From: YA12-FULL-51-18 sp041665305
Lineage (GTDB): Bacteria > Elusimicrobiota > Elusimicrobia > Elusimicrobiales > UBA9959
Reading direction: 5' to 3'
Length of the DNA stretch: 64,000 nucleotides
Assembly: GCA_041665305.1 (NCBI GenBank)
Contig: JBAYJD010000005.1
Coordinates: 22,830-86,829 of the forward strand
Within the stretch, counting starts at the first letter, position 1. Every line of letters starts with the position of its first letter. The position numbers and the translations under genes are program-made. The notes beneath the pieces are model-generated. The model saw nothing but the letters and a program-made list of their open reading frames with translations, did not search any database and was not told where the DNA came from. This document shows positions 40,611 to 48,654 of this stretch, piece by piece.

Positions 40611-42806
40611 ATGGCAATTGAAAAGACCGCAAAAACAGAAAAGCCGGCGAAACTTGAGAAGCCGGAAAAGGCCGAGAAGCTTAAGGCTAAAAAAACCCTG
40701 GTGATCGTGGAGTCTCCCACCAAAGAAAAAACCATCAGCCGCTTTCTGAGCGCGGACTATGTGGTGCGCAGTTCCTACGGCCATGTGCGCGACCTGCCGA
40801 AGGACGAGCTGGGCGTGGACCTGGAGCATGAATTCACCCCTAAATATGTTCTCATAGACCGGGCCAAGAAGATCATCCCCGAACTTAACTCGCTGGCTAA
40901 GAACGCCGACGCCGTCTATCTGGCAACCGACCCCGACCGCGAAGGGGAGGCCATCTCCTGGCATCTGCGCGAGGCGATGAACGCGGACAGGTCGAAGTTC
41001 CAGCGTATCAGCTTCCATGAGATCACCAAGCAGGCCATCGAGGCTTCTCTGAAGTCCCCGCGCGAACTTGACCTGAATCTCGTCAACGCCCAGCAGGCGC
41101 GCCGCGTCACGGACCGTCTGGTCGGCTACAAACTTTCCCCTTTGCTGTGGGCCAAGATAAAAAGCGGCCTTTCCGCCGGACGGGTGCAGTCGGTGGCCGT
41201 GCGTCTTGTGGCCGAACGCGCCCTTGAGATAGCGGCCTTCACCGGGGAAGACTACTATACGCTTTTCGCCAAATTGTCCAAGGAAACAGAAGGCAGGGAT
41301 TTCGAGTCCAAGCTGGTGCGCTGGCATTCAAAGCCGGTGGAACAGACCATCCTTTTAAAGTTGTTCGCCGAGGATTACCGCTACAAGACCTCCGTATTTA
41401 AAAAACTTGAAGATACGGTGGAAGCCGCCACGCTTCTCAGGAATTCCACCCTCACGGTCTCCAAAATCGAGTCCAAGGCGGTCCGGCAGAAACCCAAACC
41501 GCCTTTCATCACCAGCACCCTCCAGCAGGACGCATATAACAAACTTGGTTTTTCCTCGGACCGCACCATGAAAGTAGCGCAAAGCCTGTACGAAGGCGTG
41601 GAGCTCGGCGGCGAGCGCGCCGGTCTTATCACCTACATGAGAACGGATTCGTTCAATGTTTCCGCCGAGATCCAGAAGGAGACGGTCAAATTCGTGACCG
41701 AGATCTACGGCAAGGATTTCGCCCCGGCCAAACCGCCGGTCTATCTTAAAAAGGTGAAAGGGGCGCAGGAAGCCCATGAGGCCATCCACCCGACCTCGGT
41801 TTACCGCAGGCCGGAGGACGTTAATTCATTCCTGACCGCGGAGCAGGCCCGTCTTTACGACCTCATCTGGAGGAGGTTCGTCGCCAGTCAGATGGAAGAA
41901 GCCGTTTTTGATTCCGTCAGCGTGGAGATCTCGGACTCCAATGGCGTAGCGGTGCTGCGGACCAGCGGCCGCACCATGAAATTCGAGGGCTATCTCAAGG
42001 TTTACCGGGAGGAAAAAGAGGAAGAGGTCACGGAGGAGGAAGAGGAAGAAGAATCCATAATCCCGCCCCTGAAGGAGGGCGACAAGCTCATCCTTAAAGA
42101 TGTGACGACCACCGCCCACAAGACCAGCCCGCCGCCGAACTATAACGAGGCGAGTATCATCAAAACGCTTGAAAAACACGGCATCGGGCGCCCGTCCACC
42201 TACGCCGTCATCATCAGGAATATCGTGGACCGCGGTTATATCAAACGGGAGAAGGACAGGAAACTGCTTATCACCGAACTGGGGGCGCTCGTCACGGAAA
42301 AGCTTAAAGGCTTTTTCCCGGACATCATGGATATTTCCTATACCGCCTCCATCGAGGACAAACTGGACGATATCGCCGACGGCGCCATAAACTGGATCAA
42401 GATGATAAAGGAATTTTACGGCCCGTTCGCGCTGAATCTGGCCAAGGCCGAGGCCGAGATGGTCCGGTCGCGGCCCAATGTGGTCAAGACCAGCGAGAAA
42501 TGCCCGCTTTGCCTGAGCCTGATGGTCATGCGCGAAAGCAAGTTCGGGAAATATCTTTCCTGTTCAAGGTTCCCCAAGTGCAAGGGCAAGATCCCGCTGG
42601 ACAGGGAAGGCAATAAGCTCCAGGTGTTTAAACCCATTCCGACCGAAAAAACCTGCGCCAAGTGCAATAAGAACAAGATGCTGCTACGCAAAAGCGCCAG
42701 GGGCTATTTCCTGGCCTGTTCCGGCTTCCCCCGCTGCCGCAACATTGAAAAGGTCACCGACCCGGAAGTCGAGCAGCTCCTTAACGGCGCCAATCCGAAA
42801 GCTTGA
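40611..42806 (+). CDS. topA: DNA topoisomerase I
   Basis: 731 residues, type IA. The Toprim domain has LVIVESPTKEKTI and the DPDREGEAISWH metal site. The active-site tyrosine is Tyr342 in LITYMRTDSFN. Two C-terminal zinc ribbons (CPLCLSLMV...CSRFPKCKG and CAKCNKNKM...CSGFPRCRN) follow. A Lys/Glu-rich tail of about 20 residues precedes the Toprim domain. It relaxes negative supercoils. It is followed by a terminator. Confidence 0.96.
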   Translation: MAIEKTAKTEKPAKLEKPEKAEKLKAKKTLVIVESPTKEKTISRFLSADYVVRSSYGHVRDLPKDELGVDLEHEFTPKYVLIDRAKKIIPELNSLAKNADAVYLATDPDREGEAISWHLREAMNADRSKFQRISFHEITKQAIEASLKSPRELDLNLVNAQQARRVTDRLVGYKLSPLLWAKIKSGLSAGRVQSVAVRLVAERALEIAAFTGEDYYTLFAKLSKETEGRDFESKLVRWHSKPVEQTILLKLFAEDYRYKTSVFKKLEDTVEAATLLRNSTLTVSKIESKAVRQKPKPPFITSTLQQDAYNKLGFSSDRTMKVAQSLYEGVELGGERAGLITYMRTDSFNVSAEIQKETVKFVTEIYGKDFAPAKPPVYLKKVKGAQEAHEAIHPTSVYRRPEDVNSFLTAEQARLYDLIWRRFVASQMEEAVFDSVSVEISDSNGVAVLRTSGRTMKFEGYLKVYREEKEEEVTEEEEEEESIIPPLKEGDKLILKDVTTTAHKTSPPPNYNEASIIKTLEKHGIGRPSTYAVIIRNIVDRGYIKREKDRKLLITELGALVTEKLKGFFPDIMDISYTASIEDKLDDIADGAINWIKMIKEFYGPFALNLAKAEAEMVRSRPNVVKTSEKCPLCLSLMVMRESKFGKYLSCSRFPKCKGKIPLDREGNKLQVFKPIPTEKTCAKCNKNKMLLRKSARGYFLACSGFPRCRNIEKVTDPEVEQLLNGANPKA

Positions 42807-42823
42807 GCTTTGGGATATATAAG

Positions 42824-42855
42824 AAAACGCCCGAACTGTATGGTCCAGGCGTTTT
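42824..42855 (+). terminator. topA terminator
   Basis: AAAACGCC (42824-42831) pairs with GGCGTTTT (42848-42855), followed by more T. It lies 17 bp after topA. Confidence 0.75.
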
Positions 42856-42904
42856 TAAACCGGGTATATCCGGATGTTTTACGACACCAACTTCTGCCCC
42901 GGAC

Positions 42905-43450
42905 TTATTTTTTCAGCACCAAGGCGTATCCTTTCTCATCAGGGGTGGAGAATCCCAATGAATAGTCAAAAGAGAATTTCATGACCAGATATGTTTTTCC
43001 TTCACGCTCCGCTTTTCTTATCTTAATTTCCGCTTTGTGAGCGCTTCCGTGGTGATGATAGATGTCCTTCAGTTCCGTTTTATCCGCCCCTGAAGCTTCA
43101 TCGGTGTCGAATATAACTTTTTTGCCGTAGATTTCCCGGCCAAGCGTGACCGTGTAAGTGTTATGGGCGGTTTCCACCACGGCCAGATCATCCGTAGGGG
43201 TTACCGGATAACCGTCGAATTCCTGCACATCGTACTGCGCGGAGATGTTGCCGGATAACTCTTTCCAGGAAATATTTTGGCCGGTCTCAAACATGTCTGT
43301 CAGTTCTTCAACTACTAGTTTGTTGCCCAATATCGTGTTGTCGATCCTTAATTCCGTCAGTTTCTTGGTGAGCGTTTCAATTGTGCCGTACTCAGCGTAC
43401 GCTCCGCCAGCCATGCAAAGCATCGCGACCATCAATATCATAGTTTTCAT
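42905..43450 (-). CDS. small secreted protein, paralogue A (start GTIETLTK)
   Basis: 181 residues from the ATG at 43450. An earlier in-frame ATG at 43465 contains this gene's own GGAGGAA site. A signal peptide (MKTMILMVAMLCMAGGAYA) precedes a mature part beginning with a GTIETLTKKLT motif, shared with the gene at 46878. The rest is predicted beta-rich, ending YALVLKK. It has the same length range and same order of motifs (ELSG, VVET) as the paralogue. Not recognised as a known family; likely extracellular or periplasmic. It lies in the repeat-marked island. Confidence 0.75.
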   Translation of the reverse strand: MKTMILMVAMLCMAGGAYAEYGTIETLTKKLTELRIDNTILGNKLVVEELTDMFETGQNISWKELSGNISAQYDVQEFDGYPVTPTDDLAVVETAHNTYTVTLGREIYGKKVIFDTDEASGADKTELKDIYHHHGSAHKAEIKIRKAEREGKTYLVMKFSFDYSLGFSTPDEKGYALVLKK

Positions 43451-43593
43451 CTGCCGTTCCTCCATCCAGTGTGATTTACCAGCAAGTACAGTTTAAGAGG
43501 AACACGCGGTTCGCGCATGGGCACAAAGGTCAGGATTTTCGGGGAAATGGACCTGAACAAAAGTAGGCCTTTCGGCTCACAGCAGCCCAAACC

Positions 43594-45105
43594 CTAGTCA
43601 AAAGACGCCGGGCGCTTTTTGAGGCTCTGGGTCCAGACGGCGTATTTTTCTCCGCTGGCGGCCAGCGTCCAGCCGTTCCCCGGCTGCCAGTCCCAGCTTG
43701 AGCCCAGTTTCAACGCCACCCTGCGCGTTTTGCCTGTCACCACCGCGGCATACAGGCCGTTGGTGGCGGAAATTATCCGTACCTGGCTCGTAGAAGTTAT
43801 GCCGGCGTTCCTGCGTACGGCCGCCAGCGCCTGGAGCTGCGCCTTATAGGCGGGGCCCCAGTCGAACAGATGGGGCCAGAACACGCACGGGATGCCGGGA
43901 TGGGTGAGGATGTAGGCGTAGCCCATCAGGCGCTGGTCCCGGTACTGCGCCGGGGCGTTATTGATGAACGCCGGATCGCGGGGGGAAGTGTCGTGGTTCT
44001 CGACAAAGGTCACGGCTTTTGAAGGCCACCAGCCGATCAGGCCTGACGGCCTTCCGTTGTCGTTTAAAAGCTCATACCGGTCGCCTTCTACGGCCGCGAT
44101 AAGGGAGAAACGGGTCGGAAAGTCAAAAGCGCTTGAGGCGTTGGGCTTGCCGGGAGAATTGTCGGTGCCGTCTATCCAGTCGGTGATAAGCTGGCGGTTG
44201 CCGTCGTAATATTCGCCCACGGAGAATACCGGGCTTGAGGCCTCGTTATAATTTTTTATATGGGAAGGGGCGAACCCTTTTACCATGTCGTAGCGCCAAC
44301 CGTCGAAGCCGATGGTGTTTTTCAGCCAGCGCAGGAAGACTGTGGCGTCCTGCCGGACCAGCGGGTCCTTGTGGTCCAGATCGCGGCAGCCCAGCTCTCC
44401 CTGCCCTTCGTCGTCGTTCGGGCTGCGCGCCAGGCCCGCATAGGCGGGCTGCGCCCAGACCTCGTCATTGCGCACTATCACGGTGCTGGGCCAGTCCGGG
44501 TTCTTGAAATCCAGCCAGTTGGTGGCGCCGTTGCGGTGGTTCAGCACGATATCCGCCACGACTTTTACGCCCGCCGCGTGCATGGCGTTTACCGCCTGCA
44601 CGAGCGCGGCCCGGGTCCCCCACTGCGAGTCCAGATTATACCACTCGTTGGGATAATAACTGCCGTTGGAAGCGGGGGGGAACCAGACCAGGTTAAAACC
44701 GGAGCGGGCTATTTCGCCCGCGTTCTGCTCCAGCACTCCCCACCATCCTTTGGGCGGATGATACCAGTAGCCGTCGGCGTACCAATGGAAGCCCTGCAGC
44801 ATAATCGCGGGACTGCCGTCCACATCCACGCGGTCCTGCGGCGCGGGCCGGAAGACCTCGTCCCGGTAAAGTCCGCCGGCTTCAAGCCAGTCGGCGCGGA
44901 CCGGATCCACGCGGGTCCGTGGCGGGAGTTCGAAGAACTTGTCCAGGTCGAATCCTGCTCCGGTCGAGGGCCGGGGGACGGCCGCGGACACGCTGTTTGC
45001 CTGCGTTTTTAATTCTTCCAGGGAGGGAATGGCTTTATTCCGGGCTGAAACCGGTAAAATGTAAAAGGTCGATAATATTATCAGCCATGATCTTTTTATT
45101 TTCAT
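43594..45105 (-). CDS. secreted alpha-amylase (GH13)
   Basis: 503 residues from ATG 45105 (AAAGGA site); the frame extends further upstream without a ribosome site. A signal peptide (MKIKRSWLIILSTFYILPVSA) leads to a glycoside hydrolase 13 barrel. All four conserved regions are seen: VVADIVLNHR, GFDGWRYDMVKGF with the nucleophile Asp, VGEYYD with the acid/base Glu, and VENHDTSP. It hydrolyses alpha-1,4-glucans such as starch or glycogen outside the cell. The barrel is complete and followed by a short C-terminal sheet domain. Confidence 0.92.
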   Translation of the reverse strand: MKIKRSWLIILSTFYILPVSARNKAIPSLEELKTQANSVSAAVPRPSTGAGFDLDKFFELPPRTRVDPVRADWLEAGGLYRDEVFRPAPQDRVDVDGSPAIMLQGFHWYADGYWYHPPKGWWGVLEQNAGEIARSGFNLVWFPPASNGSYYPNEWYNLDSQWGTRAALVQAVNAMHAAGVKVVADIVLNHRNGATNWLDFKNPDWPSTVIVRNDEVWAQPAYAGLARSPNDDEGQGELGCRDLDHKDPLVRQDATVFLRWLKNTIGFDGWRYDMVKGFAPSHIKNYNEASSPVFSVGEYYDGNRQLITDWIDGTDNSPGKPNASSAFDFPTRFSLIAAVEGDRYELLNDNGRPSGLIGWWPSKAVTFVENHDTSPRDPAFINNAPAQYRDQRLMGYAYILTHPGIPCVFWPHLFDWGPAYKAQLQALAAVRRNAGITSTSQVRIISATNGLYAAVVTGKTRRVALKLGSSWDWQPGNGWTLAASGEKYAVWTQSLKKRPASFD

Positions 45106-45168
45106 TAAAAATTTTCCTTTCGGGCAGGGTTGCTTTCCTGTATTATATAACAATTAGCCGTAATCCGG

Positions 45169-45266
45169 AATCCGGTGACATAATACTTAGACCGACGGTT
45201 CAACCGGCGCAGCATGCTTGCCGATGTGAAAATATCAAAATGGGCATAAATATATGTCGCCGGAAT
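45169..45266 (+). mobile_element. MITE-like repeat, copy 1
   Basis: 98 bp, nearly the same as copies 2 and 3 over the left 55 bp. The left end is TCCGGTGACATAATAC and the right end is a degenerate match (ATGTCGCCGGA). It lies between the amylase gene start and the protease gene end. It encodes no protein. Confidence 0.8.
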
Positions 45267-45292
45267 GCTATAAACAGGAGCGATACATGGAT

Positions 45293-46417
45293 TTAAATCC
45301 CTTCCAGCGGCGGGGTTGTTGAAACCGGTCGGGGAAAGTAAACGGCGGGGATGGGCTTGGGTCGATCCATTTCCTTTTTTATGGTGATTTTTGTCGGCCA
45401 GAGCATAAATTCCGTTGAGGAGGTGACATGATCATCTCCAAACCGGCAATGGTTGGTCTTTCCGCCTCTGTAGTCTTCGCAACTGCTGCGCACAAAGACC
45501 CCGGCAATTTTCAAGGTTTCCGCGTCAAAAACAGGGCTGCCTGAATTCCCGCCGAAAGTATCCAGATCGGTTGTGAAATAGCCATTACCGTTAGCGCTTA
45601 ATACCGAACCATTTTCGGTAACTTTGACCGGTATGCCGCCGGGATACCCTATCATGAATAATTTATCTCCCGTTTTTACGGGAATACGGCTTATAAGCAG
45701 CTGAGCATGGTTTTCAACCTTTCTATCCAATTTGATTATGGCGTAATCAGGCCCCAGCAAAGCGTCGGGATTGAAAAGATCCGCCAGTTTATCCATGGGA
45801 TAATTTTTGCATTCGCCGTTAACGCAAAAAGAATTCCGTTCATGGTTTTGGAGGCGGTGCACAACTATTTTCCTGCATGTATACACATCTTTTTCCGGAA
45901 AAAACCGCGGGGTGGAGCCGTCCTCGCGTGCGGCGAACCCGAAAACGAACATGGTCCCTTCGCAGGTCTTGCCGGGCAGCGGCGTTTCAAATAAGTGTGC
46001 GGCGGTTAGAATAAGGTCCTCTCCTATTAGGACGCCGGACCCGAACGCGGCGGATATCTGTTGCCCGAATCGTTCTCCCGGCCGCAGATGCTCTCGTTGT
46101 TCAAGGGTCAATGGCCGTGTCGCGCCGCACAAATCTGGAATGCCGGAACCTAAATCCAAAGAAAATGCCCTGGTAATCACGACCTCGCCGTTCGGACAGG
46201 TCCGCAAATTGTTTGAATGAAACAGCGCCACGGTGGACTCGGAAAGTTTTTTTCTGGTTTCAGCAACCTCCCGCGGTTCCCTGCGGTCGTCAGTTTTTCC
46301 GATAATCCCCGCGCGGCGGAAGTTCGGGTCCGCGTAGTTTTGCGCGCGCGGCCCGGCATGTTCCTGTGGGAACAGCGTGAGAGCGAGAAAACCCGTAACT
46401 AGAAATCCAGTCCGCAT
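45293..46417 (-). CDS. secreted trypsin-like serine protease
   Basis: 374 residues. A signal peptide (MRTGFLVTGFLALTLFPQ) precedes a chymotrypsin-fold domain with the triad in order: His in LTAAHLF, Asp in GPDYAIIKLD, Ser in GGNSGSPVFD. Six or more cysteines could form disulfides. The closest type is the V8/glutamyl endopeptidase-like S1 group. Substrate unknown. The ATG has no strong ribosome site. Confidence 0.88.
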   Translation of the reverse strand: MRTGFLVTGFLALTLFPQEHAGPRAQNYADPNFRRAGIIGKTDDRREPREVAETRKKLSESTVALFHSNNLRTCPNGEVVITRAFSLDLGSGIPDLCGATRPLTLEQREHLRPGERFGQQISAAFGSGVLIGEDLILTAAHLFETPLPGKTCEGTMFVFGFAAREDGSTPRFFPEKDVYTCRKIVVHRLQNHERNSFCVNGECKNYPMDKLADLFNPDALLGPDYAIIKLDRKVENHAQLLISRIPVKTGDKLFMIGYPGGIPVKVTENGSVLSANGNGYFTTDLDTFGGNSGSPVFDAETLKIAGVFVRSSCEDYRGGKTNHCRFGDDHVTSSTEFMLWPTKITIKKEMDRPKPIPAVYFPRPVSTTPPLEGI

Positions 46418-46454
46418 AGCGCCGTCTTTTTATCTTTTCCCGGATAGCCGTTGC

Positions 46455-46603
46455 TTTTAATCCTGCCGCCGATGATTATCGTGCATCAGCGTATAGGCGT
46501 TTTAGGGTTTTGGCCGCTTGGCTGCGGTATCTCTTTGATCTTCGTTTCCGAAGGTAAGGGCTGGGGACTTTCTATCGACCACGGCGATAATCCTGAACTT
46601 CAT
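46455..46603 (-). pseudogene. decayed third copy of the small secreted-protein gene
   Basis: A start at 46603 (MKFRIIAVV, AGAGGAGG site) is like the paralogue starts. The frame breaks to a stop at 46502. Just beyond, 46455-46500 matches the 3' end of the gene at 46878, including TTTTAATCCTGCCGCCG. The middle is lost, so it looks like an internal deletion. The alternative is a real 33-residue peptide with a good promoter. Confidence 0.55.
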
Positions 46604-46645
46604 AACTCCTCCTCTTTTTACACAACCCGACCTGCCAATATCCAT

Positions 46646-46674
46646 AGTCTACCCCCCCTCCGCTATTTTGTCAA
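46646..46674 (-). promoter_or_regulatory. sigma-70 promoter before the decayed copy
   Basis: On the minus strand TTGACA (46674-46669), 17 bp, TAGACT (46651-46646). It precedes the AGAGGAGG and ATG at 46603 by about 40 bp. Confidence 0.6.
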
Positions 46675-46695
46675 TAGGTCGAAAATGCGATCCGC

Positions 46696-46793
46696 AATCC
46701 GGTGACATAATACTTAGACCGACGGTTCAACCGGCGCAGCATGCTTGCCGGCATGAAACGCCGGAATAAATATAGGTATTATGTCGCCGGAAT
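46696..46793 (+). mobile_element. MITE-like repeat, copy 2
   Basis: 98 bp. Terminal inverted repeats TCCGGTGACATAATAC (46698-46713) and GTATTATGTCGCCGGA (46776-46791), one mismatch in 16. Same orientation as the other copies. It has an internal CCGGC/GCCGG hairpin around AGCATGCT. Confidence 0.85.
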
Positions 46794-46820
46794 CCGTGCA
46801 TCGGACGATTCGCCCGCAAT

Positions 46821-46859
46821 AAAAACAGCGGCCCTCAACTTTGAGGAGCCGCTGTTTTT
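46821..46859. terminator. bidirectional terminator at the end of paralogue B
   Basis: AAAAACAGCGGC (46821-46832) pairs with GCCGCTGTTTTT (46848-46859), with an inner CCTCAA/TTGAGG. On the minus strand it follows the stop at 46878. Confidence 0.8.
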
Positions 46860-46877
46860 TAATCCTGCCGCCGGTGA

Positions 46878-47393
46878 TTATTTTACTATAAGCGCATAGG
46901 TGTCATAATCAGGCGCACTACAGCTAAAGCAACTGTCATATGAATACTTAAGGATCTGATATGTTTTTCCGTCAGCCTCTGTTTTCCTAACTCCGAGAGT
47001 CACATGGTCGGTTTTAACATCTATGGATCCTTTACCCGAAACATCGCTGACCGAACCGTTATAGTCGTATTCGTTCAGGTGATCTTCCGGGATGTTCCAT
47101 GCGACGGTGAACGAATTGGTTTTGGTTTCGACTAATGACAGCGTTCCTACCAGTCCTCCCTGCAGGTCGTATTTTATCGCCGGGAGGCTTCCGCTCAACT
47201 CGTTTAACGAGACATCGTTCCCCTCCTCATACATGGCTTTCAGCTTGTCCTGTACCATCTTATCGAGCGCGCCATCGGAATTGTCGATCCCGGCGGCGGT
47301 CAGGGGTTTGGTAAGCGTCTCTATGGTGCCGGTTTCTGCATTAACGCCTACGGCCAAACCCAGCAAACAAACTATAATCGCGGTAACTTTCAT
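46878..47393 (-). CDS. small secreted protein, paralogue B (start GTIETLTK)
   Basis: 171 residues. A signal peptide (MKVTAIIVCLLGLAVGVNA) is followed by GTIETLTKPLT, shared with the gene at 42905, and LNELSG, LSLVETKTNSFTV and a YALIVK end in the same order. A CFSC pair near the end is not in the paralogue. AAGGAGA precedes the ATG. The function is unknown. Confidence 0.75.
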   Translation of the reverse strand: MKVTAIIVCLLGLAVGVNAETGTIETLTKPLTAAGIDNSDGALDKMVQDKLKAMYEEGNDVSLNELSGSLPAIKYDLQGGLVGTLSLVETKTNSFTVAWNIPEDHLNEYDYNGSVSDVSGKGSIDVKTDHVTLGVRKTEADGKTYQILKYSYDSCFSCSAPDYDTYALIVK

Positions 47394-47582
47394 TTTTTGT
47401 TTCTCCTTGTTCCGTCAAGATTGTTAGGCCAGCTACCTGAATAGTGTAGCGCGGGCATTGAATAAACGCCTGGGTAATAGTGCCCAGGCATAATTTGTCT
47501 TTGGGCCTGCCCGGCATAGGCCTTTTGCTCCACAAAAATAGGGACAGCGACCATTTATTGAGGGAGTCCGGGCATCATTCAC

Positions 47583-47681
47583 AATCCGGTGACATAATAC
47601 TTAAATCGGCGGTTCGACCGGCGCAGCATGCTTGCCGGCATTAAAATATCAAAACGGATATAGGTATTATGTCACCGGAAT
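47583..47681 (+). mobile_element. MITE-like repeat, copy 3
   Basis: 99 bp with perfect 16-bp terminal inverted repeats TCCGGTGACATAATAC (47585-47600) and GTATTATGTCACCGGA (47664-47679). It ends 26 bp before the recombinase start. Confidence 0.88.
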
Positions 47682-47696
47682 GCTGTGTAGGTATTG

Positions 47697-47705
47697 TGCT
47701 AGAAT
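47697..47705 (+). promoter_or_regulatory. extended -10 element just before the recombinase start
   Basis: TG (47697-47698), one base, TAGAAT (47700-47705). The next start codons are at 47707 and 47713, so a leaderless or very short leader transcript is likely. There is no clear -35 box. Confidence 0.4.
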
Positions 47706-47706
47706 T

Positions 47707-48624
47707 ATGGCTATGAATCTGCTGATGGAGAAGTTCCTGCTGCATATAAGGTCGCAGAGGAACTTTTCGAAACACACCGTAAAGGCTTATAAACACGATA
47801 TAGAGGAATTCGCGTCCTACGCTTCGGCCCATAACGCAGATGCGCCCAAACTCTGGGACCGTATGCTTATGCGCGGCTATATCGCCTATATAAGCGAAAA
47901 CAAGGTTTCGCGGAACACTCTTTTGCGCAAGATCTCCGCCGTGCATTCCTTTATCTCCTATCTTGCAATTGAAGGTATTATGGAGGCCGATCCGTTCGAC
48001 CTTATAACCGTGCCCAAAAAGGAAAAACGCCTGCCCAAATTCCTCAGCGAAGGCGAAGTCGGCAAGCTGGCCGATTATAACGAGCCGGACGCGGTCAGGC
48101 GGGACGAACCCGCGTATCGTTTTGCCGAGCGCGATTACGCGATCTTCGAGCTTTTGTATTCCAGCGGCCTGCGCCGCTCGGAGGCGGCCGGACTGAATAT
48201 CGGCGACATCGATTTTTACGGCGGTTTCGTGCGCGCCATGGGTAAGGGCTCGAAGGAGCGCCTGGTGCCGGTCGGCGATAAGGCGTTGAAAGCTATCAGG
48301 GTTTATCTTGGCACCAGGCCGCAGCCGCAGGCGCCCGCCATGCCGCTGTTCCTGAACCACAAGAACGCGCGCCTTTCGGACCATGGGCTGGCCTTGATCG
48401 TAAAACGATTAGCCCGCCGCGCCCGCTTTGCCCGGCCCGTAAATCCGCACTCTTTGAGACATTCGTTCGCGACCCACCTTCTGGACAACGGCTGCGACCT
48501 GAAGTCGGTGCAGGAGATGCTGGGCCATAAGAACCTGCAAACCACCGAGATCTACACGCATGTCTCGCTTGAGCGGCTGAGGGAAGTGTATGATAAGACG
48601 CATCCGCGTTCGGACAAACATTAG
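47707..48624 (+). CDS. xerC: tyrosine recombinase XerC/XerD
   Basis: 305 residues from ATG 47707 (47713 or 47725 are also possible). The SAM-like N-terminal domain (FSKHTVKAYKHDIEEFASY) and the catalytic domain with the Arg in SSGLRRSEAAGL, the HSLRHSFATHLL box, the LGHKNLQTT His and the Tyr nucleophile in EIYTHVS are all present. This is the length and layout of chromosome dimer resolvases rather than phage integrases. XerC or XerD cannot be told apart here. Confidence 0.85.
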   Translation: MAMNLLMEKFLLHIRSQRNFSKHTVKAYKHDIEEFASYASAHNADAPKLWDRMLMRGYIAYISENKVSRNTLLRKISAVHSFISYLAIEGIMEADPFDLITVPKKEKRLPKFLSEGEVGKLADYNEPDAVRRDEPAYRFAERDYAIFELLYSSGLRRSEAAGLNIGDIDFYGGFVRAMGKGSKERLVPVGDKALKAIRVYLGTRPQPQAPAMPLFLNHKNARLSDHGLALIVKRLARRARFARPVNPHSLRHSFATHLLDNGCDLKSVQEMLGHKNLQTTEIYTHVSLERLREVYDKTHPRSDKH

Positions 48625-48654
48625 ACGCTCTCCCCGCGGCTTTACGGTTGAATT

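Larger units (their letters stand above)
46418..46877. other. 460-bp gap holding gene debris and a repeat
   Basis: It contains a broken copy of the small secreted-protein gene (46455-46603), its promoter, MITE-like copy 2 (46696-46793) and a bidirectional terminator (46821-46859). No intact gene longer than 33 codons is credible. Confidence 0.7.
47394..47706. other. 313-bp gap with a hairpin and a repeat
   Basis: It holds a GCCTGGG/CCCAGGC hairpin (47468-47489) and MITE-like copy 3 (47583-47681). A reading frame that continues upstream from the recombinase into the repeat is fortuitous. Confidence 0.6.

Noticed and set aside
45169..47681. Three spaced repeats considered as a CRISPR array
   Set aside because: The spacing is 0.9-1.5 kb with genes between, the repeats are about 98 bp with terminal inverted ends, and no cas genes are present.
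47632..47706. Upstream extension of the recombinase reading frame
   Set aside because: It would be encoded within the MITE-like repeat and lacks similarity to Xer N-termini.
47707..48624. Tyrosine recombinase considered as an integrase of the 42.9-47.7 kb island
   Set aside because: Its length, motifs and downstream housekeeping dacB fit XerC/XerD. No tRNA or attachment-site duplication is visible.
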